This document shows positions 7,725 through 16,011 of a stretch of 39,032 nucleotides of DNA, piece after piece. The stretch is taken from the NCBI GenBank assembly GCA_937928685.1, contig CALGJU010000155.1, forward strand, positions 1 to 39,032. The letters run 5' to 3'. Under the pieces are notes generated by a model. It was not told where the DNA came from. It worked only from the letters and a program-made list of their open reading frames with translations, and searched no databases. The translations under genes were made by a program, and so were the position numbers. How positions within the stretch are numbered: position 1 is the first letter of the stretch; every line of letters begins with the position of its first letter. The stretch is from an uncultured Granulosicoccaceae bacterium. GTDB lineage: Bacteria; Pseudomonadota; Gammaproteobacteria; Granulosicoccales; Granulosicoccaceae.

Positions 7725-7766
7725 AAACCCGCCAGCGTTAGCGAGGGATATCCAGTAAGTAAAGTC
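7725..7766 (+). repeat. Solo partial copy of the dispersed hairpin repeat
   Basis: This 42-bp segment reads AAACCCGCCAGCGTTAGCGA and on into GGGAT and an AGTAAGTAAAGTC tail. It matches the right arm and flank of the repeat units at 13071-13765, in the same orientation. The left arm and the rest of the unit are missing. It lies between the convergent class III aminotransferase and znuB genes. Confidence 0.75.
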
Positions 7767-7773
7767 GCTCACG

Positions 7774-7793
7774 GCTGTTACGGCTGTAACAGC
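7774..7793. terminator. Perfect 8-bp hairpin between convergent genes
   Basis: GCTGTTAC (7774-7781) is the exact complement of GTAACAGC (7786-7793) across a GGCT loop. It lies between the ends of the class III aminotransferase (7655) and znuB (7867), where a bidirectional terminator is expected. Neither strand has a strong T-run, so efficiency is uncertain. Confidence 0.45.
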
Positions 7794-7866
7794 TATTGAG
7801 CAGGTGATCTGCGTTGGAGTGCTGTCTGTTCATTTTATTAAACGTGGCAGCAGTGCGGGCGCTTAA

Positions 7867-8655
7867 TTACCGTTTAACAGGCAATGCCGCGCTAATTAGA
7901 AATATAGCCAACGTAGCCACAACAATCGATGGTCCGGCGGCAGTATCCCATCGCAGTGATGCTGCCAGGCCTGATACGACTGCCACCGCTCCCAACACAG
8001 CGGCAAGTGCTGCCATGGACTCGGGGCTGGTGGCAAAGCGACGTGCTGTGGCGGCGGGAATTACCAGCAACGCTGTGATTAACAGTACGCCAATGATACG
8101 CACTGTCACGGCGATGACTGCGGCCAACAACAGCAGGTATAACAGCTGAGTAACATGGGGGCGCGCGCCCTCAGCAATGGCAAGGTCTTCGTTCACGGTG
8201 GCAGCTAACAATGGTTTCCAGATTAACGCCAGCAGGCAAAGCGCTGCCACAGTGGTGGCTGCAATAATAGTGATGTCAGTGCGCCCGACAGACAGGACAT
8301 CGCCGAACAGATAAGACATTACATCAACATTGCTTCCCGTCATTAAGCCCACCGCCAGTAAACCCAACGCAAGAGTTGAGTGGGAGAGAATGCCGAGCAA
8401 GGTGTCATTTGGCAGGTTGGATTGTCTTTGCAGATAGACCAGTGCCAGGGCGGTGCTTAACGCAATAACGAACACCCCAATACCTACATGTATTTCAAGC
8501 AGCAGTGCGATCGTGATGCCCAACAAGGCAGAGTGCGCCATGGTGTCGCCAAAGTAGGCCATGCGTCGCCAGATCACAAAGCAGCCAAACGGCGCTGCCA
8601 ATAGGGCGACCAGTACCCCCGCGAGCATTGCTCTGACGTAGAAGTCGTCAAGCAT
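7867..8655 (-). CDS. znuB: ZnuB, zinc ABC transporter permease
   Basis: A 262-residue integral membrane protein with about eight hydrophobic segments. It starts MLDDFYVRAMLAGVLVALLAAPFGCFVIWRRMAYFGDTMAHSALLG (two segments), the standard start of the ABC-3 metal permease family; the AHSALLG region is highly conserved. Length equals that of E. coli ZnuB (about 261). Its start overlaps the end of znuC by 8 bp, so the two are translationally coupled. Two copies would form the inner-membrane channel, driven by ZnuC and fed by periplasmic ZnuA. Confidence 0.92.
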   Translation of the reverse strand: MLDDFYVRAMLAGVLVALLAAPFGCFVIWRRMAYFGDTMAHSALLGITIALLLEIHVGIGVFVIALSTALALVYLQRQSNLPNDTLLGILSHSTLALGLLAVGLMTGSNVDVMSYLFGDVLSVGRTDITIIAATTVAALCLLALIWKPLLAATVNEDLAIAEGARPHVTQLLYLLLLAAVIAVTVRIIGVLLITALLVIPAATARRFATSPESMAALAAVLGAVAVVSGLAASLRWDTAAGPSIVVATLAIFLISAALPVKR

Positions 8656-9472
8656 GGTCGTGTATTACCTCGCCATCGGGCCCGTGCGAATGATCGTGAT
8701 GGTGGCGATAGACTGCCAGTGCCTCGGAGCCGCGTGAGCCGAAGAGATCTTGAAATGCCTGGCTGTTGGTGACCACCTGCGGTGAGCCGGAACAACAGAC
8801 ATGGCCGTTTAAGCAAATAACCGTGTCGGTCTCTGCCATCACGATGTGCAGATCATGGGACACCAGCAACACCCCGCAGTTGAGTTCGTCCCTGATGCGC
8901 GCGATCAACTGATAGATTTCAAGCTCAGCATTGAAGTCAACGCCCTGGACGGGTTCGTCCAGTACCAGCAGGTCTGGCTTTGCCGCGATGGCTCTTGCCA
9001 TCAGTACGCGCTGGAACTCACCACCGGATAAAGCGCTGATCTCTCTTTTGTGCAGATTTTCGGCACCGGTGGTGGCGAGGGCTGCGTTGATTGCATCGTT
9101 GCTGTGGTTTTGTGTCAGGCGCATAAAGCGATGCACGCTCAACGGCATGGTGCCATTGATCTCGAGCTTCTGAGGCACATAGCCGGTGCGGATGTTATTG
9201 AGCTTGGTGACTGTGCCTGTATCAGGTGTGACGATGCCGAGGATGGCCTTGATTGTGGTACTTTTGCCGCTGCCGTTGGGGCCGATTAGCGTGACAATTT
9301 CTCCGCGGCTAACGGATAGATTGATATCGCGAACCAGCGCGGTATCGCCCCGCTTAACGGATAGATTGACAACATCAATCAGTTTGCCGCTGTCAGAAGC
9401 TGAGTTTGGCTGGTTTTTTCTCGGTACCAGGCTTTTCGCACTTTGTTGTGCGGCGGTATCTACTGTTGTCAC
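8648..9472 (-). CDS. znuC: ZnuC, zinc ABC transporter ATP-binding protein
   Basis: A 274-residue ABC ATPase. Walker A is GPNGSGKST (68-76), the signature LSGGEFQRV and Walker B LLVLDEPVQGVD, with the switch His in LLVSHDLHIV. The C-terminus is His-rich (YRHHHDHSHGPDGEVIHDHA), as often seen in zinc-uptake ATPases and possibly a metal-sensing tail. The start is GTG at 9472; an in-frame TAA two codons upstream rules out a longer form. It is divergent from znuA with only 47 bp between them, so both are probably under one zinc-responsive control. Confidence 0.92.
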   Translation of the reverse strand: MTTVDTAAQQSAKSLVPRKNQPNSASDSGKLIDVVNLSVKRGDTALVRDINLSVSRGEIVTLIGPNGSGKSTTIKAILGIVTPDTGTVTKLNNIRTGYVPQKLEINGTMPLSVHRFMRLTQNHSNDAINAALATTGAENLHKREISALSGGEFQRVLMARAIAAKPDLLVLDEPVQGVDFNAELEIYQLIARIRDELNCGVLLVSHDLHIVMAETDTVICLNGHVCCSGSPQVVTNSQAFQDLFGSRGSEALAVYRHHHDHSHGPDGEVIHDHA

Positions 9473-9519
9473 TCGGGTTTAATCTATAATAGCTCGTTCC
9501 AATCATAGCCGATCCCACC
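9473..9519. promoter_or_regulatory. Shared divergent control region of znuCB and znuA
   Basis: This 47-bp spacer contains the odd palindrome CTATAATAG (about 9484-9492). Read on either strand it supplies a -10-like box (TATAAT or TATTATAG). Divergent zinc-uptake operons are normally controlled by Zur. The palindrome does not fit the GTTATAnTATAAC Zur consensus I know, so the site is only a candidate. Promoter elements must extend into the coding ends because the gap is so short. Confidence 0.35.
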
Positions 9520-10494
9520 ATGTTGAATCACACGAATTACTTATTGCGGGTCTGCTGTTTGTGTGCTGGCGCCGGTTTGCTTCTTTTCTGTATGAATCCC
9601 ACACTGCGGGCAGATAATTCTGATGGCGGTGTACCGGTGGTTCTGGCGACAATAAAGCCTTTGCATAGCCTGGCCGCGGTAGTCACTGACGGTGTGAGTG
9701 AGCCTCGACTGCTTATCGATGGCAACATGTCGCCGCATTTGTTCCAGCTTAAACCCTCACATATCAAAGCCGTTGAGCAGGCAGATATTGTATTGTGGGC
9801 CGGTGAAGGCGTGGAGCGTTTCATACCTTCATTGCTTAAAAAGTTTGCCGCCGACGCAATTGAAATAGAGCTGGCAGCACTTACCGGTGTGACAACCCAT
9901 AAAAGCCGATCCAGTCAAGCTGAGAGCTTTTCAGAAAGACACTCTGACGACGATCATGATCACTCTGATATTGACTACCATCTGTGGCTTGAGCCACGTA
10001 ACGCGGCAATTCTGGTCGATGAGTTAGCACGGCAACTTACAGTGCTTGATCCAGTCAATGGTGATAAATACCTTGCCAACGCCATCAATTTTAAGCGCAA
10101 GCTGGAAAGCCAGGTGGCTGAAGTGCAGGAGATCCTCAGTGATGTTCAAGGGCAGTCCTATCTTATTTATCATGACTCATTGCAATATTTTGAAAAAGCC
10201 TATGGCTTGGGTGAAGCTATTGTGGTGACTTCTCAGCCGCAAATGCAGGCGGGAGCGAAACGGCTTAAGGCGATACGCTCGAAAGTTGTCTCGGCCAGGC
10301 CCGGTTGCATCTTCTCCGAGCCACAATTTCGCTCTCCTGCACTGAAAGCATTGGCGACCGATCTACATTTGCGCAGCGAAACCGTTGATCCACTGGCTTC
10401 TGACTTTGAGGCGGGTGCATCGCTTTACACAGACTGGATGAAACACACAGCAGAAACTATTGCCATTTGCCTGAGTCATGCTGAAAACAACTAA
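9520..10494 (+). CDS. znuA: ZnuA, periplasmic zinc-binding protein
   Basis: A 324-residue cluster A-I solute-binding protein. A signal peptide covers about residues 1-31, with a Cys-rich hydrophobic core and likely cleavage after LRA. Three zinc-binding His are visible: H73 in MSPHLFQLKPS, H154 in DYHLWLEP and H218 in YHDSLQYF. A His/Asp-rich loop (141-148, HSDDDHDH) sits just before the second ligand, as in E. coli ZnuA, and is thought to help collect zinc. It hands Zn2+ to ZnuBC. It is divergent from znuC and 39 bp upstream of dusC. The ribosome site is weak. Confidence 0.92.
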   Translation: MLNHTNYLLRVCCLCAGAGLLLFCMNPTLRADNSDGGVPVVLATIKPLHSLAAVVTDGVSEPRLLIDGNMSPHLFQLKPSHIKAVEQADIVLWAGEGVERFIPSLLKKFAADAIEIELAALTGVTTHKSRSSQAESFSERHSDDDHDHSDIDYHLWLEPRNAAILVDELARQLTVLDPVNGDKYLANAINFKRKLESQVAEVQEILSDVQGQSYLIYHDSLQYFEKAYGLGEAIVVTSQPQMQAGAKRLKAIRSKVVSARPGCIFSEPQFRSPALKALATDLHLRSETVDPLASDFEAGASLYTDWMKHTAETIAICLSHAENN

Positions 10495-10533
10495 AGCAGC
10501 CGATGGTAGTGTGCGAGCGACAGGTTTCTTGCG

Positions 10534-11496
10534 ATGAGAATAATGCTGGCGCCGATGGAAGGCGTGTTAGATTTTCAGATGCGCAAAATCATGACAACGG
10601 TCTTTGCGTATGATCGTTGTGTCACTGAGTTTATCCGTGTGACAAATGGTTTGTATCCGGACAAGGTGTTCCTTAAATCGTGTCCAGAGCTGTTAACCGG
10701 AGGTAAAACAGAGTCGGGTATACCGGTTTTTGTGCAATTGCTCGGCAGTGACTTAGCGTCGATGGCAGCCAATGCAAAGCGTGCGGTGGAGTTGGGGGCA
10801 TTGGGTATTGATATTAACTTTGGCTGTCCTGCCAAAACCGTTAACCGGCATGGCGGCGGGTCTGCATTATTAAGAACCCCGCACCTTGTACAAGATATTG
10901 TCGCCGCTGTTCGTGACACTGTGGATCCTTCAATCCCTGTCACAGCGAAGATTCGATTGGGCTTTGATCATAGCGACTCATTACTTGAGATCGCGACTGG
11001 CGTAGAGCGCTCGGGTGCGGCCGAATTATGTGTTCATGCACGGACACGATCAGATGGGTATAAGCCGCCAGCGCATTGGACAGAGGTAAAAAAGGTGCGC
11101 TCCGAGCTGAAGATTCCGGTGATTATTAACGGTGAGATTTGGTGTGCAGCAGATGCTGAGAGCGCCTGTGGTGATAGCGAGTGTATTGATATTATGCTGG
11201 GTCGCGGCGCCCTGGCGATGCCGGATCTGGCTAACCAGATCAGAGCAGAGGTAGACAGCCTGGAGTGTCAGGCGCTGGAGTGGCAGGAGGTCCTGATTCT
11301 GGTGGAAGATCTTTTGGCAACGGCGGTGAACATTCCAGCTAAATATGCAGGCAACCGAACCAAGCAGTGGCTAAGTTATCTGATTCGTCAGTACCCGGGA
11401 GCACGTGAGCTGTTTTCAAGCATCAAGCGCTTGCAGGAGATTGATGTGATGAGCGCTGAAATAGAACGTCACAGAAGACTACTTGTACCAGTGTAA
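10534..11496 (+). CDS. dusC: DusC-type tRNA-dihydrouridine(16) synthase
   Basis: A 320-residue FMN enzyme that reduces a uridine of the tRNA D-loop. MLAPMEGV at the N-terminus, NFGCPAKTVNRHGGGSALL with catalytic C98, HARTR and INGEIW are all present. The MEGV form (in place of MAGV/MAGI) and NGEIW (in place of NGDI) point to DusC, which modifies U16, over DusA or DusB. Length matches E. coli DusC (315). It lies 39 bp after znuA on the same strand and may be read through from it, though the functions are unrelated. Confidence 0.88.
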   Translation: MRIMLAPMEGVLDFQMRKIMTTVFAYDRCVTEFIRVTNGLYPDKVFLKSCPELLTGGKTESGIPVFVQLLGSDLASMAANAKRAVELGALGIDINFGCPAKTVNRHGGGSALLRTPHLVQDIVAAVRDTVDPSIPVTAKIRLGFDHSDSLLEIATGVERSGAAELCVHARTRSDGYKPPAHWTEVKKVRSELKIPVIINGEIWCAADAESACGDSECIDIMLGRGALAMPDLANQIRAEVDSLECQALEWQEVLILVEDLLATAVNIPAKYAGNRTKQWLSYLIRQYPGARELFSSIKRLQEIDVMSAEIERHRRLLVPV

Positions 11497-11544
11497 CTGG
11501 CCACACCAGCCCGATAAGGCTTGCCGGTATTAACAGTAGCTGAC

Positions 11545-11566
11545 CCCTAATAGTTTAGGGTTCTTT
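11545..11566 (+). terminator. Rho-independent terminator after dusC
   Basis: CCCTAA (11545-11550) pairs with TTAGGG (11555-11560) across a TAGT loop and is followed by TTCTTT. It lies 48 bp after the dusC stop, between dusC and the convergent protease gene. Confidence 0.55.
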
Positions 11567-11576
11567 GCCTGCGACC

Positions 11577-12758
11577 TCAGTGAAGATCCGCCGCGCTGTG
11601 GTCAAACGGAAAATCTACCGCCAATGCTGCAGCGGGTTGGGTATTCATCTGGTCAATGTTATGCCTGGTCGTTTTAACTGTGCTGCTAGCGTCAACCGAT
11701 AACGCCAATTCAAGATCAATGGCTTGCGCATGGCAGCTGTTTGCAATAGCGCGCTTGACGGTTGCAACCGTGCAGCTGGAAAACTGTTGTGTGGTGGCAG
11801 AAGATATATAGGGCCACATAACATTGTCTGTCGTCGCTGAGCAGGCTGTATCACTATCGTGAAGTGCACCAAGGTTGTGGGCTATTTCATGCGCGACTAA
11901 TAATATATCGTGTCGGTATTGGGTCGATAAACCCACGTCATAACCGTCTGCTCTGCAGGCGGTGTCTATCCAGGCCAAGCCTACCGGTTCATCGATCGGC
12001 CGGTTGCCAGTGAACAGATGCACCAGACTGATATCAGGGTCCAACAGAGTGGTTTGCATTCGATAATCACGAAAACCACGCAGCATGGTTTCAACCGGCA
12101 CGTTGCCATAGATGAGCGGATCATTTTTAGCATCGGTAATGTTGATCGCTGTTTCTACCTGTAGCGCTAAGCCGAACTCTTCACGGTAGATACCATCGAC
12201 TGAGTTGATCAGAGACAGCGCATACTCAAGACCTTTGCCATTGTGCTGGGCGTTGAATTGACTGTCTACTACAATGCCTATTTTCGCCACATGGGTGATC
12301 TTCTGTGGCTGTGCCGCTTTTCGGGTCGGTCGCGTTCTGGCGTGATTACTTGTTATGGTTATCCGGTGATCGTGTTTGTCAGCTATCGGTGTGATTTTCA
12401 CTGATCCCCCGCCGGACTGCTGCAAGCGGAAACGCTTACCGAAGCGGGATATGACGCCATCCAGTGCATTGTTGCTCTGTGTCAGGCGAACCCAGGAAGT
12501 TGAATCACCTTTGATCTTACCGATATAAGTTTTTACTGGAATCTGACTGGCGACCCCTCGATTGTTCACTACACGCAGATTTTTGGTCACGCGGCTTGGT
12601 CGGAGCATCAAGGTAAGTAACTGACCATTTGCTGACACCTGCATACGCTGTGGGTAGTCCACAGGGCGCTCCTGCGCCGGAGCAAGTGTGGAAGTTGTCA
12701 CGACCGTAAGTACAAGCAAGGCCCTTATTAAGCTGCAGATACCACGGAAGTGCCGCAT
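11577..12758 (-). CDS. Secreted metzincin (M12/reprolysin-like) zinc protease
   Basis: A 393-residue exported protease. An N-terminal signal peptide (basic start, hydrophobic LIRALLVLTVVTTSTLA) ends near residue 29. Residues 30-150 look like a beta-rich prodomain. From about 155 the catalytic domain starts (KIGIVVDSQFN), with HEIAHNLGALHD at 290-301 (zinc ligands H290, H294, H300; catalytic E291) and a Met-turn at M314 (NVMWPYIS). Cysteines at 268, 306, 329 and 342 could form disulfides. No C-terminal sorting domain is obvious. A GTG one codon earlier (12761) is an alternative start. The likely role is extracellular or periplasmic proteolysis. Confidence 0.82.
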   Translation of the reverse strand: MRHFRGICSLIRALLVLTVVTTSTLAPAQERPVDYPQRMQVSANGQLLTLMLRPSRVTKNLRVVNNRGVASQIPVKTYIGKIKGDSTSWVRLTQSNNALDGVISRFGKRFRLQQSGGGSVKITPIADKHDHRITITSNHARTRPTRKAAQPQKITHVAKIGIVVDSQFNAQHNGKGLEYALSLINSVDGIYREEFGLALQVETAINITDAKNDPLIYGNVPVETMLRGFRDYRMQTTLLDPDISLVHLFTGNRPIDEPVGLAWIDTACRADGYDVGLSTQYRHDILLVAHEIAHNLGALHDSDTACSATTDNVMWPYISSATTQQFSSCTVATVKRAIANSCHAQAIDLELALSVDASSTVKTTRHNIDQMNTQPAAALAVDFPFDHSAADLH

Positions 12759-12802
12759 CACTGGTACGCCTGTCAGAAGAAAGGCGGCAGTTTATTGGCA
12801 TA

Positions 12803-13070
12803 GCGAGGATTGCGTTGTGAAGCAGGGCGGGTTTAACGGCTAAGTGTTAGCTTAATGGCTATTTGTGTTGCATTTTTGTGACATCACCACTCAGGAAACT
12901 CGGTAGTTGGTCGGCTGAGGGTGAAGAATATACGTGGTTCACACTTTCGAAGCGATACTCGTACTTCGCTGGAAATTGGCCACTTTGAGGGTTGTTATGG
13001 CGGTGTTGCGGCATTGGTGCGTTGTGCGTCAATGGTGGATGCGTTGTGGCATGTCACTCTATAATATATG
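12803..13070. other. Non-coding stretch left of the repeat array
   Basis: No convincing gene on either strand. A short + strand open frame (12934-13134) runs into the repeats and has no family resemblance. The segment presumably holds the protease promoter on the minus strand, but I could not pick one with confidence. Confidence 0.3.
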
Positions 13071-13765
13071 CAGGGGCATAACCGAGGGGCTTGATGAGCT
13101 AGACATCCCTCGCTCACGCTGGCGGGTTTGTTGAGCGGGAGTAACTACAGCCGAATACAGCCCGTGACAAACCCGCCAGCGTTAGCGAGGGATACTCAGT
13201 ACGTAAAGTCACTCACGTACGTCCGAGAGAGCATTGTCTAAATCAACGCAGGGGGCATAACCGAGGGGCTGACGAGCTAGACATCCCTCGCTCACGCTGG
13301 CGGGTTTGTTGAGCGGGAGTAACAACAGCCAAACGCAGCCGTGACAAACCCGCCAGCGTTAGCGAGGGATACCTAGTACGTAAAGTCACTCACGTACGTC
13401 CGAGAGAGCATTGTCTAAATCAACGCAAGGGGCCGAGCGGTTTGACGCGCTAGACATCCCTCGCTCACGCTGGCGGGTTTGTTGAGAGGGAGTAACTACA
13501 GCCTAATACAGCCCGTGACAAACCCGCTAGCGTTAGCGAGGGATATCTAGTACGTAAAGTCACACACGTAAGTCCGAGAGAGCATTGTCTGAATCAACGC
13601 AAGGAGCATAATCGAGGGGCTGATGAGCTAGACATCCCTCGCTCACGCTGGCGGGTTTGTTGAGCGGGAATAACTACAAGCCAAACACAGCCCGTGACAA
13701 ACCCGCTAGCGTTAGCGAGGGATACCCAGTACGTAATGTCACTCACGTACGTCCGAGAGAGCATT
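13071..13765. repeat. Four tandem copies of a 173-178-bp hairpin-forming repeat
   Basis: Equivalent points recur at 13101, 13279, 13452 and 13630, giving periods of 178, 173 and 178 bp. Each unit contains a long inverted repeat: left arms at 13105-13131, 13283-13309, 13456-13482 and 13634-13660; right arms at 13167-13193, 13344-13370, 13518-13544 and 13697-13723. The arms are 27 bp and begin ATCCCTCGCTCACGCTGGCG; 26 of 27 positions pair in units 1 and 2. In units 3 and 4 the right arm changes by C to T, which keeps a G-U pair in RNA. The rest of each unit (ACGTACGTCCGAGAGAGCAT and flank) is also conserved. A partial copy at 7725 shows it is dispersed. Confidence 0.9.
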
Positions 13766-13789
13766 CGCTTTATATTGCGATAACCTTTG

Positions 13790-13808
13790 AAGGGTGCGAA
13801 CGCACCTT
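13790..13808. terminator. Strong hairpin between the repeat array and the BamE-like gene
   Basis: AAGGGTGC and GCACCTT form an 8-bp stem (one G-U) around a GAAC loop. It lies about 27 bp past the stop of the minus-strand gene ending at 13835. The minus strand has no long T-run after the stem, so termination is likely but not certain. Confidence 0.45.
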
Positions 13809-13834
13809 TCAGGTGTTGTCTTTATGCCACGCAA

Positions 13835-14113
13835 TTACCACATTGAAGCGTGGCTCACCGCGTTGTCGCGAAAAATAACGCGGAAGCTACCGTAGTCCCA
13901 CATATCAACACCGTTTGCGCCTTGTTGGCGTTTTGCGGGTTGACCGTAGTGCTGGACTACCTCTGAACCGGTTTGTCCGATGGAGGGCAACGTAAACTGA
14001 CTGTAGTTATGTTGTGGAAAGAGCATTTGCTGAGAGGTAACCGCCACGCTTTGAGTGGATGCCAATAGCGCCAGTGACGCAAGCAGGCCGGTGGCCAAGT
14101 GACGTGTGTTCAT
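13835..14113 (-). CDS. Small exported protein, BamE/SmpA-OmlA-like
   Basis: A 92-residue protein with a clear signal peptide (MNTRHLATGLLASLALLASTQSVA), leaving about 68 mature residues. There is no lipobox Cys, so it is probably soluble and periplasmic. The mature part, IGQTGSEVVQHYGQP, then MWDYGSFRVIFRDNAVSHASM, follows the small BamE/SmpA-OmlA pattern: a helix starting with a Gly-x-T/S-x-x-x-V motif, then a beta hairpin. Function is unknown; the fold is often used to bind outer-membrane partners. The ATG has AAGGGAAA at good spacing. Confidence 0.65.
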   Translation of the reverse strand: MNTRHLATGLLASLALLASTQSVAVTSQQMLFPQHNYSQFTLPSIGQTGSEVVQHYGQPAKRQQGANGVDMWDYGSFRVIFRDNAVSHASMW

Positions 14114-14263
14114 ATTATTTCCCTTCTATCCGCATATTGGCAGCGGTTATCGACGGGATATCAGATCACTTGAATCAGCGATATTGGTTTGTTATTGCGT
14201 CCTGCTATGAAGTTAAATAGTAACAGTCACTTGCTGTTGATTTTTAATATGGATTCTATTTCT

Positions 14264-15043
14264 TCACACTTTGCGTAGTAGCAGTGTTTGCAAGGCGCGA
14301 CCGACACTGCCAGACTCATCAAATAGTTGCGCGTCTGACATGCCGATACCGTTGTCTTCCCAGAAGCTGGTAGCGTTTGTGCCGAGCCATTCGCCTACGG
14401 GGTCTCTGTGCAACAGGATGGTGAGATCGGGGTTCATGAAGTTCACATCCCAAGGCTCAGCGTTGCGACCAAACGCGTTGCCGCAATCGGCTAGCGGGCA
14501 AATACGCTGGAACGCAGAAGGGGTTTCATCAGCGAGTAGCGGTACGGTTTTCATCCACGCTATTGTCGGGCCTGGTTCATGTGAGTGCCCGGCCGGGTAC
14601 TTGACCGTCACACCGTCACCTTTAAAAGACGGCTTGTCGTGCAGTGTCTTTTGTATGGGAAATTCGCCCGTGGTAGCAGCAGCATGTTGACCGTAGTCAA
14701 TATGTTGTGTTGGCAGGCTTTGTTGTGGCTGCGGTGTCATTTGTAAGGCCACTGCAGTGGCACACACTTTGTTGTGTTTGTCGATCAGGTTTGCGGTGCT
14801 TGTTGTGACGATTCTTCCCTGACGGGTAATCTCAGCGGTGATGCTGAAGCCTTCAAACGGGATTGGACGAATCAGATTAACGGTGAGGCGCACCAGTTTT
14901 TGATCAGGATTTAACTGTTCAATCGATCTTGCGATTAACGCCGTTGGTGGTCCTGCGTGGCAATGCGCTTCGTGCCACGGTCCCCGCGTGTGACTGGTTG
15001 GATGGAACCAGTGATCTTCAGTGGTAAAGAAACTGTCTGGCAT
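14264..15043 (-). CDS. TesB-like double-hotdog acyl-CoA thioesterase family protein
   Basis: A 259-residue protein with two hotdog modules. The first holds WHEAHCHAGPPTALIARSIE (23-42), like the HGGPPAALLARA motif of TesB-related proteins, followed by RLTVNLIRPIPFEGFSITAEITRQGR. The second carries DLTILLHRDPVGEWLG. It would hydrolyse acyl-CoA esters in the cytosol; substrate length is unknown. Its ATG at 15043 directly follows the TAA stop of the PPK2 gene (15044-15046), so the two are coupled, although their reactions are unrelated. Confidence 0.75.
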   Translation of the reverse strand: MPDSFFTTEDHWFHPTSHTRGPWHEAHCHAGPPTALIARSIEQLNPDQKLVRLTVNLIRPIPFEGFSITAEITRQGRIVTTSTANLIDKHNKVCATAVALQMTPQPQQSLPTQHIDYGQHAAATTGEFPIQKTLHDKPSFKGDGVTVKYPAGHSHEPGPTIAWMKTVPLLADETPSAFQRICPLADCGNAFGRNAEPWDVNFMNPDLTILLHRDPVGEWLGTNATSFWEDNGIGMSDAQLFDESGSVGRALQTLLLRKV

Positions 15044-15949
15044 TTACTTGCTCAATCGTTTGCGAATTGAATCGAGGTTTTGTAGCAGCTTTTTATCGGC
15101 AGTCGGCCAGTCAATGTTCATGCTTTCCAGTTCCGCCAGTGTGGCAGCTGCGACCAGTAAGCGCATGTTAAGTTTATCATCTGCGGGGATAACAGCCCAT
15201 GGTGCATGGGTTGATGCGGTGGCGTTGATACAATCTTCGAATGCACTCATATAAGCAGGCCAGTGTTCTCTTTCCTCTACATCAGCGGTTGAGAATTTCC
15301 AGTGTTTATCTGGATCATCCAGTCTTGCGGTGAGTCTTTGGCGTTGTTCTTCTTCAGATACGTTGAGAAAAAATTTAACCACTCGAATGCCATTGCCCGT
15401 TGCGTATTGTTCAAAATTTCGAATCTGATCAAATCGACTGTCGAACACAGCTTCAATGTCTGTGGTGAGCTCTGCAGGCAGTTGCTGGTATTCGGTAAGA
15501 ATTTCAGGGTGAACCCTTACCACCAACACTTCTTCGTAGTAAGAGCGGTTAAACACACCCAGTCTGCCACGCTCCGGCATGCGTTGAATGATTCGCCAGA
15601 GGTAGCCGTGGTCAAGCTCTTCGGCGCTTGGTTTTTTGAACGAGTACACTTGTACCGTTGCAGGATTGACTCCTGTGAGTAAGCGGCGGATTGTGCCGTC
15701 TTTGCCAGCGGCGTCCATCGCTTGAAATACCAGCAATAAGCCATAACGATTTTGCGCGTACATGATCTCGAGCAAGTCGTCGATGCGATTTACCATAGAG
15801 GCGAGTTTTTGCTTGTAGTCTTTTTTAGAGTCGTAAAGTGGCTCTACCTGATGAGAGGAGTCGCTCATCGAAAACGGTTTGCTGCCATCGTATAGGTAAT
15901 CTGACAACGCCCATGCAGAGGTGTCAGTGTTTGATTTTTTTTTCGCCAC
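15044..15949 (-). CDS. ppk2: PPK2-family polyphosphate:nucleotide phosphotransferase (class III-like)
   Basis: A 301-residue single-domain P-loop kinase. Walker A AMDAAGKDGT (77-86), the NPATVQVYSFKKPSAEELDHG lid segment and FNRSYYEEVLVVRVHP (133-148) are PPK2 hallmarks. The sequence is close to class III enzymes such as that of Meiothermus ruber, which phosphorylate both AMP and ADP using polyphosphate. It would help regenerate nucleotide triphosphates from stored polyphosphate. The start is GTG at 15949. It is followed without a gap by the thioesterase gene. Confidence 0.88.
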   Translation of the reverse strand: MAKKKSNTDTSAWALSDYLYDGSKPFSMSDSSHQVEPLYDSKKDYKQKLASMVNRIDDLLEIMYAQNRYGLLLVFQAMDAAGKDGTIRRLLTGVNPATVQVYSFKKPSAEELDHGYLWRIIQRMPERGRLGVFNRSYYEEVLVVRVHPEILTEYQQLPAELTTDIEAVFDSRFDQIRNFEQYATGNGIRVVKFFLNVSEEEQRQRLTARLDDPDKHWKFSTADVEEREHWPAYMSAFEDCINATASTHAPWAVIPADDKLNMRLLVAAATLAELESMNIDWPTADKKLLQNLDSIRKRLSK

Positions 15950-16011
15950 GTTGAATTCTCTCGGGTGTTGTTTACGGGGTGCTTGTCAGACGGGGAGTTG
16001 CACGTATCGAA

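Noticed and set aside
9473-9519. Canonical Zur box
   Set aside because: The CTATAATAG palindrome does not match the GTTATAnTATAAC pattern; kept only as a candidate control region.
12934-13134. Small + strand ORF ahead of and into the first repeat
   Set aside because: No ribosome site or family resemblance, and its end lies in the repeat, so it is probably a chance frame.
13071-13765. Tandem repeats as a CRISPR array
   Set aside because: The period is 173-178 bp and the whole unit is conserved, with no short repeats separated by unique spacers and no cas genes.
13657-13878. Small + strand ORF running from the last repeat into the BamE-like gene
   Set aside because: It is antisense to the better-supported gene and made partly of repeat sequence.
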